Of a stretch of DNA of 11,643 nucleotides, positions 5,619-11,643 are shown piece by piece. The stretch comes from Balneolales bacterium (GTDB lineage Bacteria > Bacteroidota > Rhodothermia > Balneolales > Balneolaceae): NCBI GenBank assembly GCA_030830725.1, contig JAURMN010000125.1, positions 1-11,643 on the forward strand, written 5' to 3'. Made by a program: the position numbers and the translations under genes. The notes beneath the pieces were generated by a model. It had not been told where the DNA came from. It did no database searches and worked only from the letters and a program-made list of their open reading frames with translations. Numbering within the stretch: the first letter of the stretch is position 1; each line of letters opens with the position of its first letter.

Positions 5619-7286
5619 GTGAGTAAATTACGTGAGCTCGCTTCCGATACGATGGTTTATGGAATCAGTTCCGTTGTAGCCAGGTTTGTGAATTACTTGT
5701 TGGTGCCGCTTCATACGGCGCTTTTTGTTCCAGCCGATTATGTGATTGTGGGGCTGGCATACGGTGCCATTGCGCTTTTGAATGTGTTTTTTACATTCGG
5801 ATTTGAATCTTCATATCTGAAATATTCGAAAGATCGGGAACAAGCCCCATCGGTTTTCAAAAGTTCTCAGCTTTTTCTTGGGGTATTTGCCTCGGTTTTG
5901 GTTGCGATTTTTATCCTCTTCAGAGGTGAATTGGCTCCACTTTTAGAGCTGACCCCCGATACGATGTCCATTTTTTGGCTCATGGCCACGATTCTCTGGT
6001 TGGACAGTTTGATGATTGTTCCGTTTGCCGAGCTGAGAGTGGCGCGCAGAACCTTTGTCTTTGCCTGGTTAAAGATGTTTCATGTAGGGGTTAATGTCGG
6101 GTTGAATTTATTTTTGCTTCTCGTCATGGATATGGGTGTCGCCGCAGTATTCTGGAGTAACGCCGTAGCGTCTGCATTGACTGCTTTTTTGGTGTGGAAT
6201 GTCACAGCAGAGGTATTTCGGAAAGGTCTTTTTGAGGGTCGATTATTGTGGCAGTCTCTGGCATTTGCCTGGCCTTTTATACCGGCCGGAATCGGGCATG
6301 CCATTAATGAAATGTTTGACCGTTTTTTCCTTGCGGCCATGCCAGCAGATCGGGCTTCAGCCCTGTATGGAGCAGGCGTAACTCCGGAAGAAGTGGCAGG
6401 AATCTATAATGGATCCTATAAACTGGCTGTTTTCATGCTTCTGTTTATTCAAATGTTTCGGATGGCCTGGCAGCCCTTTTTCATGCGCCATTCGGATAAT
6501 CCAAGAGCACCTCGTCTGTTTGCCAGGGCCTTTACCGGATTAAATTTAGTGGCGGCGCTGATTTTCTTAGCCGTAGGGCTTTTCGTAAAAGAAATTGCTT
6601 CGGTAAACATTCCTTATTTCAATGTATCCCTGCTTTCTCCAGACTACCACAGCGGATTGTTTATTGTACCCATTCTTTTGGCTGCCTACTGGTTATATGG
6701 CTGGTATATCCATTTTTCAGCCGCGATCTACATTCAGGGTAATACCAAAGTATTTAGTTGGATTATGATCGCCGGTGCCACGGTAACCATCGTCGCGAAT
6801 ACGTATCTGGTACCGCCTTTTGGAATGCTGGGGGCTGCATTCGCCACTTTACTGAGTTATTTGACAATGGCGCTTTTGTTGCTTGCAGTGGCGCAAAGTC
6901 GTTGGCCGGTTCCTTATCGCGTCTGGACGGGGCTCTTTATGATTGGTTTTTTACTCGCCGGGGTCTGGTTTGAAAATCAAATGGCAGCATTGCTATATGA
7001 CTGGAATTTGATTTCGACTCCGGATCCGATGAAATGGAAGCTATGGTTTGGAGGAGTGCTCTTTGTGATGTTGTTGGTGGCTGCCTGGAGGTGGAGGGCG
7101 AAAGCCAAAGTAGAGGAAATTGAAGAATTGGTGGCCGAAGAAGAATATTCCGACGAGGAGGTAGAATCTGATATTGAGGAAGCGGATGCCTATTCGGAGC
7201 TCGGGGAAGATGAGACCATTCAAAAGGATGATGAGGACGAGTCTAATGGCACAGAGTCCAATGATTCTGGGGTCCAACGACACTGA
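5619..7286 (+). CDS. Polysaccharide/oligosaccharide flippase (MATE/MOP superfamily), with acidic C-terminal tail
   Basis: This inner-membrane protein is related to Wzx-type exporters and to the lipid II flippase MurJ; it probably flips a lipid-linked glycan. The 555-residue chain begins with the family's amphipathic start and first helix (TMVYGISSVVARFVNYLLVPLHTALF). About 12-14 hydrophobic helices continue to about residue 485. The mid-protein IYNGSYKLAVFMLLFIQMFRMAWQPFFM segment (about 265-292) is typical of Bacteroidota-like homologues. After a basic stop-transfer stretch (WRWRAKAK), the last 63 residues (493-555) hold about 26 Asp/Glu and no hydrophobic helix, an unusual soluble acidic extension. 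The end of the gene is made of a degenerate 15-16 nt repeat that continues past the TGA. Start is GTG with AAGGA nine bases upstream. The glycan substrate is unknown; no glycosyltransferase genes are adjacent. Confidence 0.88.
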   Translation: MSKLRELASDTMVYGISSVVARFVNYLLVPLHTALFVPADYVIVGLAYGAIALLNVFFTFGFESSYLKYSKDREQAPSVFKSSQLFLGVFASVLVAIFILFRGELAPLLELTPDTMSIFWLMATILWLDSLMIVPFAELRVARRTFVFAWLKMFHVGVNVGLNLFLLLVMDMGVAAVFWSNAVASALTAFLVWNVTAEVFRKGLFEGRLLWQSLAFAWPFIPAGIGHAINEMFDRFFLAAMPADRASALYGAGVTPEEVAGIYNGSYKLAVFMLLFIQMFRMAWQPFFMRHSDNPRAPRLFARAFTGLNLVAALIFLAVGLFVKEIASVNIPYFNVSLLSPDYHSGLFIVPILLAAYWLYGWYIHFSAAIYIQGNTKVFSWIMIAGATVTIVANTYLVPPFGMLGAAFATLLSYLTMALLLLAVAQSRWPVPYRVWTGLFMIGFLLAGVWFENQMAALLYDWNLISTPDPMKWKLWFGGVLFVMLLVAAWRWRAKAKVEEIEELVAEEEYSDEEVESDIEEADAYSELGEDETIQKDDEDESNGTESNDSGVQRH

Positions 7287-7317
7287 GTCCAAAAACACTC
7301 AAGTCTAACCCATAAAA
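7241..7317 (+). repeat. Five degenerate 15-16 nt tandem units across the flippase stop codon
   Basis: The hexamer GTCYAA recurs at 7241, 7256, 7272, 7287 and 7303, with steps of 15, 16, 15 and 16 nt. The best-matching units read about GTCCAACGACACTGA. The first three units code for the flippase tail, the TGA stop closes the third, and the last two are untranslated and run up to the terminator. Confidence 0.6.
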
Positions 7318-7341
7318 AAACCCCTCGCGAGGAGGGGTTTT
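7314..7341. terminator. Bidirectional intrinsic terminator between flippase and mdh
   Basis: AAAACCCCTC (7317-7326) and GAGGGGTTTT (7332-7341) form a perfect 10-bp stem with a 5-nt loop. Minus-strand transcripts leaving mdh meet seven T residues, a strong tail. Plus-strand transcripts leaving the flippase meet four T residues then A/T sequence. It sits where the two operons converge. Confidence 0.88.
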
Positions 7342-7353
7342 ATATGCAAGTAG

Positions 7354-7386
7354 TGAAGCCATTGCGGAGTGAATCCGCACTCTTCA
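7354..7386. repeat. Second stem-loop in the mdh 3' region
   Basis: TGCGGA (7363-7368) and TCCGCA (7374-7379) enclose a 5-nt loop. Beyond a small asymmetric bulge, TGAAG (7354-7358) pairs with CTTCA (7382-7386). There is no T tract. It would lie in the mdh 3' untranslated region, 53 nt after the stop, upstream of the terminator. It could shield the mRNA 3' end. Confidence 0.45.
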
Positions 7387-7438
7387 TTAATTGTGGGTTA
7401 TTGAGCCTATCCGAACAACCTTTATGAAGTAGAGTCTA

Positions 7439-8392
7439 TTAAAGATTCAACTTTTCAAAGTCGCTCATCACGGCTTTCACGTGCTCAACGGATTCGTCAA
7501 GCAGTTTCTTTTCGTCGGCGTCTAGATCAACTTCTACGATTTCCTTTACACCACCTGTTCCCAGCTTAACCGGAACACCAACATAAAGATCATGCACGCC
7601 ATACTCGCCTTTGAGCATCGCTGCACAAGGGAAAATCCGGTTTTGATCTAATAAAATAGCCTCAACCATCTGAGCGGCTGCTGCTCCTGGTGCATACCAA
7701 GCAGAAGTACCCATAAGCCCTACGAGCTCACCACCACCGGTCTTCGTGCGCTCTACAATCGCGTCGAGTTTTTCAGAGCTGATCAATTGTGTTACAGGAA
7801 TACCAGCTACTGTCGTATAACGTGGGAGCGGAACCATTGTATCTCCATGGCCACCCATTAATAACGCCTGAATATCTTTGGGCGATACTTGTAATTCCTC
7901 GGCCAAGAAAGCGCGGTAACGAGCTGTGTCCAAAATCCCCGCCATTCCAATCACACGTGAAGAATCCAGTCCACTGTTTGCATAGGCGACGTAGGTCATC
8001 ACATCAAGGGGGTTGGAAACCACGATGATGACGGTGTCTGGCGAATATTTGACTAACTCTTTCGTAACCCCTTTCACAATGCCTGCATTAATACTGAGCA
8101 AATCGTCACGGCTCATTCCAGGGCGACGGGGCACTCCGGCAGTAATCACGCAAACATCAGAACCTGCGGTGTCTTTGTAATCGGTAGTTCCTTTTGTGAA
8201 GGAGTCAAAACCCAGGATTGGAGAGGTCTGCCATTGATCCAATGCGCGGCCTTTTGACGGATAAAAAGTTTTATCGCCGTCTTTTCTTTCAATATCGAGC
8301 AGTACGATTTCTTTGGCAATATCGCGTTGTGCGAGTGTGAGTGCCACGGTTGATCCAACATTACCACCTGCTCCAACTACTGTAACTTTCAT
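7439..8392 (-). CDS. mdh: Malate dehydrogenase, NAD-dependent, LDH-like type
   Basis: The enzyme interconverts malate and oxaloacetate with NAD in the TCA cycle. I use the ATG at 8392 (317 residues) rather than one 48 bases upstream. AGGATT lies seven bases before it, and the protein then starts with the canonical MKVTVVGAGG beta strand. The NAD-binding loop is GAGGNVG (7-13) and the acidic D33 marks NAD over NADP. The substrate loop PRRPGMSRDD places arginine 90 where lactate dehydrogenases have glutamine, so malate is the substrate. SNPLDV (126-131), the ILDTAR segment (D155) and the catalytic histidine in GGHGDTMVPL (H182) follow. The C-terminal part (SAWYAPGAAAAQMVEAIL, VGVPVKLG) matches the Salinibacter-like group. 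It lies 22 nt after nadK and is followed by a strong terminator, so it ends that operon. Confidence 0.96.
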   Translation of the reverse strand: MKVTVVGAGGNVGSTVALTLAQRDIAKEIVLLDIERKDGDKTFYPSKGRALDQWQTSPILGFDSFTKGTTDYKDTAGSDVCVITAGVPRRPGMSRDDLLSINAGIVKGVTKELVKYSPDTVIIVVSNPLDVMTYVAYANSGLDSSRVIGMAGILDTARYRAFLAEELQVSPKDIQALLMGGHGDTMVPLPRYTTVAGIPVTQLISSEKLDAIVERTKTGGGELVGLMGTSAWYAPGAAAAQMVEAILLDQNRIFPCAAMLKGEYGVHDLYVGVPVKLGTGGVKEIVEVDLDADEKKLLDESVEHVKAVMSDFEKLNL

Positions 8393-8414
8393 GAGATAAT
8401 CCTTTGGTACTAGA

Positions 8415-9326
8415 TTAGGAATGTGATGAGTGTTGTCCACTCCGAAGATCAGCTCCCCACATCAATTTACTCCGGAGAGTTTCGAAGTAATCCTGATGAG
8501 GCAGGCGAATCAATTCGATGCTATTTTCCGATTTTTGAATCGAAAATTGAAGTGATGGAAAGGTACGGGTTTCCGTAAATCCATCATAGGAAAAGAGTAT
8601 TTTGGCCGGATTTTCTTCGATTTCAATATCCAACGGTCGGTCGTAGGGAAGAACGAGTGGCCGGGTAGTAAGCGTGTGTGGATTGATGGGGGTGAGCACC
8701 ATGACATCCGTCCCGGGATAGACGATCGGCCCCCCAGAAGAGAGGTTATAGGCCGTTGATCCTGTTGGTGAGGCAACAATAAGCCCGTCACTCCAATACT
8801 CGTTAATGAATTGACCGTCATAAGAGGCTCTCAAGCGAATCATGGAGACGGTATCTTTCTTGGTGAACAAAAAGTCGTTTAAGGCTTCATAAGACGTACC
8901 ATCTGGCATTTCTGCTTTTAGTAACCGTCTTTGATCGATTTGGTAAGAGCCAGAGAGCAAGGAATCGAGCGCTTCTCGGATATAGGGTTCCTGAATATTG
9001 GCCAAGAAGCCCAATTTCCCTGAATGAATCCCCAAAATAGGTTTGTTGAGCCCCTTCACCAATTGAGCTGCCATGAGGATAGTGCCATCTCCACCCACTG
9101 TGATCACCAGATCTGATTTTTCAATGCTCTCGTTGTCTGATGACGTAAATTCGAGAGCAGATGACCAAATCGTACCCGATTTTTTGTCAGACCATTTCCG
9201 TATGGATGACTTCAGATTGTTGGCGATGTAGAGTGTTACGGCATGATCAACAGCCCAACTTAACACCGTTTCCATTACTGTGTCAAAGTTCCGATGCCCT
9301 ATTTTGGCAATGAGCGCTAATTTCAT
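8415..9326 (-). CDS. nadK: NAD kinase
   Basis: NAD kinase phosphorylates NAD at the 2'-hydroxyl of the adenosine ribose, making NADP, in the cytoplasm. The 303-residue chain has the usual length. It shows the GGDGT motif at 78-82 with catalytic D80, the GIHSGKLGFLA segment (99-109) and the ALND motif (148-151). The core nucleotide-binding stretch SDGLIVASPTGSTAY (179-193) is followed by SSGGPIVYP. Its ATG overlaps the stop of the upstream lipoprotein gene as ATGA, so translation is probably coupled. It is followed 22 nt later by mdh, placing NADP synthesis and NAD-dependent malate oxidation on one message. A 13-residue serine/histidine-rich end (WGADLRSGQHSSHS) lies beyond the usual fold. Assignment is firm. 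Confidence 0.96.
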   Translation of the reverse strand: MKLALIAKIGHRNFDTVMETVLSWAVDHAVTLYIANNLKSSIRKWSDKKSGTIWSSALEFTSSDNESIEKSDLVITVGGDGTILMAAQLVKGLNKPILGIHSGKLGFLANIQEPYIREALDSLLSGSYQIDQRRLLKAEMPDGTSYEALNDFLFTKKDTVSMIRLRASYDGQFINEYWSDGLIVASPTGSTAYNLSSGGPIVYPGTDVMVLTPINPHTLTTRPLVLPYDRPLDIEIEENPAKILFSYDGFTETRTFPSLQFSIQKSENSIELIRLPHQDYFETLRSKLMWGADLRSGQHSSHS

Positions 9327-10999
9327 GGAGTGATTCGGTTAGGGATTCTCCAAGTAACCGGAGAGTTCTCTAATCCTATGGTCGAAAAATCTGCACCTTT
9401 CCGCAAGAGTGCAGGTTGCGAGCAGTGAAGTTCCGCAATCTTCATCTTATTTCGGAGAGTTGGGTCCGATTCTTGGAGGGTCTGCGAAGAGGTAAGCTGA
9501 GTATGATATCCGTCGCGATAGCGAGCCATTAGATTCATTCCGGAAACAAAAGCAAACGTTTCATGAATCGTGATTGTATTTTTTGATGGATCAGTCGTTC
9601 GGCCACTTTCTGTAGCCAGGAATTCCAACCACTCGAACAGATATGGAGAATCGAAATGTGGCAGATCGAGTTGATTCAGGGAGATGTCGGAGGCCAGTAG
9701 TTCAACCCGGCAGTAGTCGCGCATGGATAAAGGCAATGCATCTGTAATCCGAATCGGAGGAAGAGATTGTGAAGCATCCCAATCGCGCTCCTCAGAGCTC
9801 TTTGCTTCGAGTTCAATAGACGTTTCCGGCTTTTCTGCCGGAGTCAAAGATTGATAAACTGAGATTACGAAAGAGTTAAATCGCCTGAGGAGTGGCGGAG
9901 GGCCATGCGATTCACCAGGTGAGCCTAATGGGGAAAGTATCTCTTTATCGGGGTGCTGGCTGAGTATCGGACCCGCATCCGGAAACCAATCCACAGTTCC
10001 TCCGGAAACCCCTTTCTGCAATCGTTCGATGGCGATATCTGCATCCACTATCCAATGGAAATCAATACGATTCCATCCCGTGTAAGATAGACGGCCAGTG
10101 TCTGCATCCACGACTTGTTCTCCGTTAACCGCCTGTTCTCCGCCATTTACAAAGTCTTTACGCTGGACGGGAGTTCGGACAACAACGAATACAGAATCCT
10201 GTTTTCGGCTTAACTCATAAGGTCCAGATCCGACCGGCATCGTATGCAAATAAGCAGCCGTTTCTCTCAACGCTTCGGGCGGATAAATAGAAAGAATCGG
10301 TGAGGCCAGCTTATAAATAAATCGAGGGTCGGGTTTTTCGAGGCTAATTTCAAGGGTAGAGGAGTTGACCACCCGCACGGGTTGATCGAGTGAACGAATA
10401 TGCAACGTCTTATTTTTGACCTCAAATCGTTCTGTTGCCATGTCCTTAAGACCCTCAATCGATCCGAGTAACTCTCTGCCCAAAGAAGGCACGTTAGGAT
10501 CCGTGGTCCGAAGGATTACCTCTTTGACGTCTTCTGCGGAAATCCGTCGTCCTTTTCCGTTCGAAAAAATGGGAGAATCGTGATAAAAGACATCATTGCG
10601 TAGAACGAAGGTGTAGGTCTTTCCATCCTCTGAACGCTGCCATTGATCAACCAGATAGGGAATGGGCTCCCCAGCCGAATTTAATCGGAACAGGCGGTCA
10701 TAAAGCAACGAAACAACTCGTAATTCAGTGGGATTTTCTGCATAAAGGGGATCAAAACTTCGGAGAACAAAAGGACTTCCGATTCGAAGGATTCCATCTT
10801 CTCGTGGAAGAGAGGAGGGTCTTTGATCCTCAGTATCTAGAGTAGGAACTATGACTTTAGGCTCTTCATTTACAACAATTACCTCTGCTGAAGAGGTGCA
10901 TCCCTGGAGTAGAAACAGGCCGATTACACCATATAGGGTAGCCCCTTTGACAAGGTTAACAAGATCTGATCCGTTACTTACCGAGTTTTTTGCTGCCAT
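9323..10999 (-). CDS. Orphan family-5 solute-binding lipoprotein (SBP_bac_5-like), divergent C-terminal half
   Basis: The protein resembles the substrate-binding components of peptide/nickel ABC importers. A signal peptide ends in the lipobox LLQGC, so it should be cleaved and lipidated at Cys34. Residues 69-165 carry the family's opening lobe: ILRIGSPFVLRSFDPLYAEN, YDRLFRLNSAGEPIPYLVDQWQ and SEDGKTYTFVLRNDVFYHD. The hinge-side PVGSGPYEL is at 255-263. After about residue 345 I cannot find the usual region around a VRxALxxAIDR helix; the remainder is polar, with a Glu/Pro-rich loop (about 383-410). A small internal repeat VNGGEQA/VNGEQVV sits at 284-297. No permease or ATPase gene is visible nearby. 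The ATG lies inside the end of ddl (26-base overlap) with no clear ribosome-binding site; the gene ends by overlapping nadK as ATGA. Ligand and partners are unknown; family call good, transport role uncertain. Confidence 0.78.
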   Translation of the reverse strand: MAAKNSVSNGSDLVNLVKGATLYGVIGLFLLQGCTSSAEVIVVNEEPKVIVPTLDTEDQRPSSLPREDGILRIGSPFVLRSFDPLYAENPTELRVVSLLYDRLFRLNSAGEPIPYLVDQWQRSEDGKTYTFVLRNDVFYHDSPIFSNGKGRRISAEDVKEVILRTTDPNVPSLGRELLGSIEGLKDMATERFEVKNKTLHIRSLDQPVRVVNSSTLEISLEKPDPRFIYKLASPILSIYPPEALRETAAYLHTMPVGSGPYELSRKQDSVFVVVRTPVQRKDFVNGGEQAVNGEQVVDADTGRLSYTGWNRIDFHWIVDADIAIERLQKGVSGGTVDWFPDAGPILSQHPDKEILSPLGSPGESHGPPPLLRRFNSFVISVYQSLTPAEKPETSIELEAKSSEERDWDASQSLPPIRITDALPLSMRDYCRVELLASDISLNQLDLPHFDSPYLFEWLEFLATESGRTTDPSKNTITIHETFAFVSGMNLMARYRDGYHTQLTSSQTLQESDPTLRNKMKIAELHCSQPALLRKGADFSTIGLENSPVTWRIPNRITP

Positions 11000-11642
11000 A
11001 CTTTTGCCGGTGTTTCAGAAGATTATTTTCAAATGAAAACGAACGTCCTGAACGTGTGTTGTGTACCCGTTTTGCGATCGAGATCAATTCTAAAAGGAGT
11101 GGACCAAAGTGGAGACCGCTTTCTTTCCATAAATAAAAGGAGAATGAACCCGGAATGGTATTCACTTCATTAAAATAAACCTCGGAGGCGTTTTCGGTTG
11201 TTCCTTTTAAAATAAAATCAAAACGCGCCACCCCGGCGCACTCCAATTCACGGAATAGAATTCGGGCTTGCTCCTGGATTTTACGGGTGAGATCGGTGGA
11301 GATATCTGCAGGGATCACACGACTTGTTGAGGCCATGCCTTTGGACCCGCCAGTTAAGTATTTATCAGAAAAGGAAAGGATTTCATCGGTGCCCATGGGT
11401 CTTTCACATACAGAAGCTCTCGAATCTGCTCCATTACCCAAAACAGAGCAGTTGATTTCGAGCAACGGCTCAATCTTTTTCTCTGCCATTACATGGGCAT
11501 CAAAACGCAGACACATCTCAACGGCGCTTCGAAACTCCTCGGGAGTTGATGCGGTTGAGATTCCAATACTACTGCCCAAGTGAACCGGCTTTACAATCAG
11601 TGGGAATCCAATTTTAGAGGCTTTAGTTTCGAAGGACTCCTG
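10974..11642 (-). CDS. ddl: D-alanine--D-alanine ligase (ATP-grasp), N-terminus beyond window edge
   Basis: This enzyme joins two D-alanines with ATP to make the dipeptide end of the peptidoglycan precursor. 222 C-terminal residues are visible; about 120-150 N-terminal residues lie off the right edge. The TTG at 11579 is internal, because the frame stays open to 11642 and reads FPLIVKPVHLGSSIGIS, the ATP-grasp lysine and glycine-rich loop. Further on are SDKYLTGGSKGMAS (the omega-loop region), GVARFDFIL and the metal-binding YFNEVNTIPG. The residues after that motif, SFSFYLWKESG, differ from the MPGFTP of classical DdlA/DdlB. They place this protein in a sister clade of Ddl-like ligases, so the second substrate should be regarded as likely rather than certain D-Ala. 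The gene overlaps the lipoprotein gene by 26 bases and starts, as far as visible, the ddl-lipoprotein-nadK-mdh run. Confidence 0.9.
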   Translation of the reverse strand, partial: QESFETKASKIGFPLIVKPVHLGSSIGISTASTPEEFRSAVEMCLRFDAHVMAEKKIEPLLEINCSVLGNGADSRASVCERPMGTDEILSFSDKYLTGGSKGMASTSRVIPADISTDLTRKIQEQARILFRELECAGVARFDFILKGTTENASEVYFNEVNTIPGSFSFYLWKESGLHFGPLLLELISIAKRVHNTRSGRSFSFENNLLKHRQKYGSKKLGK

Positions 11643-11643
11643 A

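Noticed and set aside
7439..8392. Lactate dehydrogenase instead of malate dehydrogenase
   Set aside because: Arginine, not glutamine, occupies the substrate-specificity position in PRRPGMSR.
8393..8440. N-terminal extension of mdh from an ATG at 8440
   Set aside because: The 16 extra residues resemble nothing in the family and would overlap nadK; a clear AGGATT site precedes the ATG at 8392.
9323..10999. Frameshift or pseudogene explanation for the divergent half of the lipoprotein
   Set aside because: The frame stays open to a stop that neatly overlaps the nadK start, and I saw no family motif in the other frames of the same strand.
1..11643. CRISPR array, prophage, transposon or defence island
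   Set aside because: No regularly spaced long repeats, integrase, transposase or nuclease genes were found; all major frames are core or envelope genes.

Overview
The window reads as an ordinary, densely packed piece of a Gram-negative chromosome. The best guess at origin is the Rhodothermia/Balneolia side of the Bacteroidota-like bacteria. This is inferred from the LDH-like malate dehydrogenase, which resembles the Salinibacter type as I remember it; from an LptD of the Bacteroidota style; and from a MATE/MOP flippase of that style. Clear purine-rich ribosome-binding sites ahead of mdh and the flippase would be atypical for Flavobacteriia or Bacteroidia but fit this placement. I see no insertion sequence, prophage, CRISPR array or plasmid function.

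Layout. (1) 2-526 (+): the 3' part of ribE, riboflavin synthase alpha chain, cut by the left edge. (2) 528-4436 (-): a compact operon read right to left, ftsB/divIC, then a ROK-family sugar kinase, then lptD, with each junction overlapping. (3) 4464-4618 (-): tRNA-Lys(TTT) followed by a strong intrinsic terminator that ends only 27 nt before the ftsB start codon. (4) 4727-7286 (+): a HIT-family hydrolase, aroQ (type II dehydroquinase) and a polysaccharide flippase with an unusual acidic C-terminal tail. (5) 7314-7341: a bidirectional terminator between converging transcripts. (6) 7439-11642 (-): ddl (cut by the right edge), an orphan family-5 solute-binding lipoprotein, nadK and mdh, with short overlaps or a 22-nt gap, probably one transcript.

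Functionally, much of the window serves the cell envelope: division (FtsB), peptidoglycan precursor synthesis (Ddl), outer-membrane LPS assembly (LptD), glycan export (flippase) and a lipoprotein. The rest is core metabolism (riboflavin, shikimate, NADP, malate).

No obviously new system was found. The points most worth a second look are: the terminator placed directly in front of ftsB; a ROK kinase whose three zinc cysteines are replaced; a two-cysteine LptD; the degenerate 15-16 nt repeat that runs across the stop codon of the flippase; and a solute-binding lipoprotein with a normal N-terminal lobe but a strongly divergent C-terminal half.
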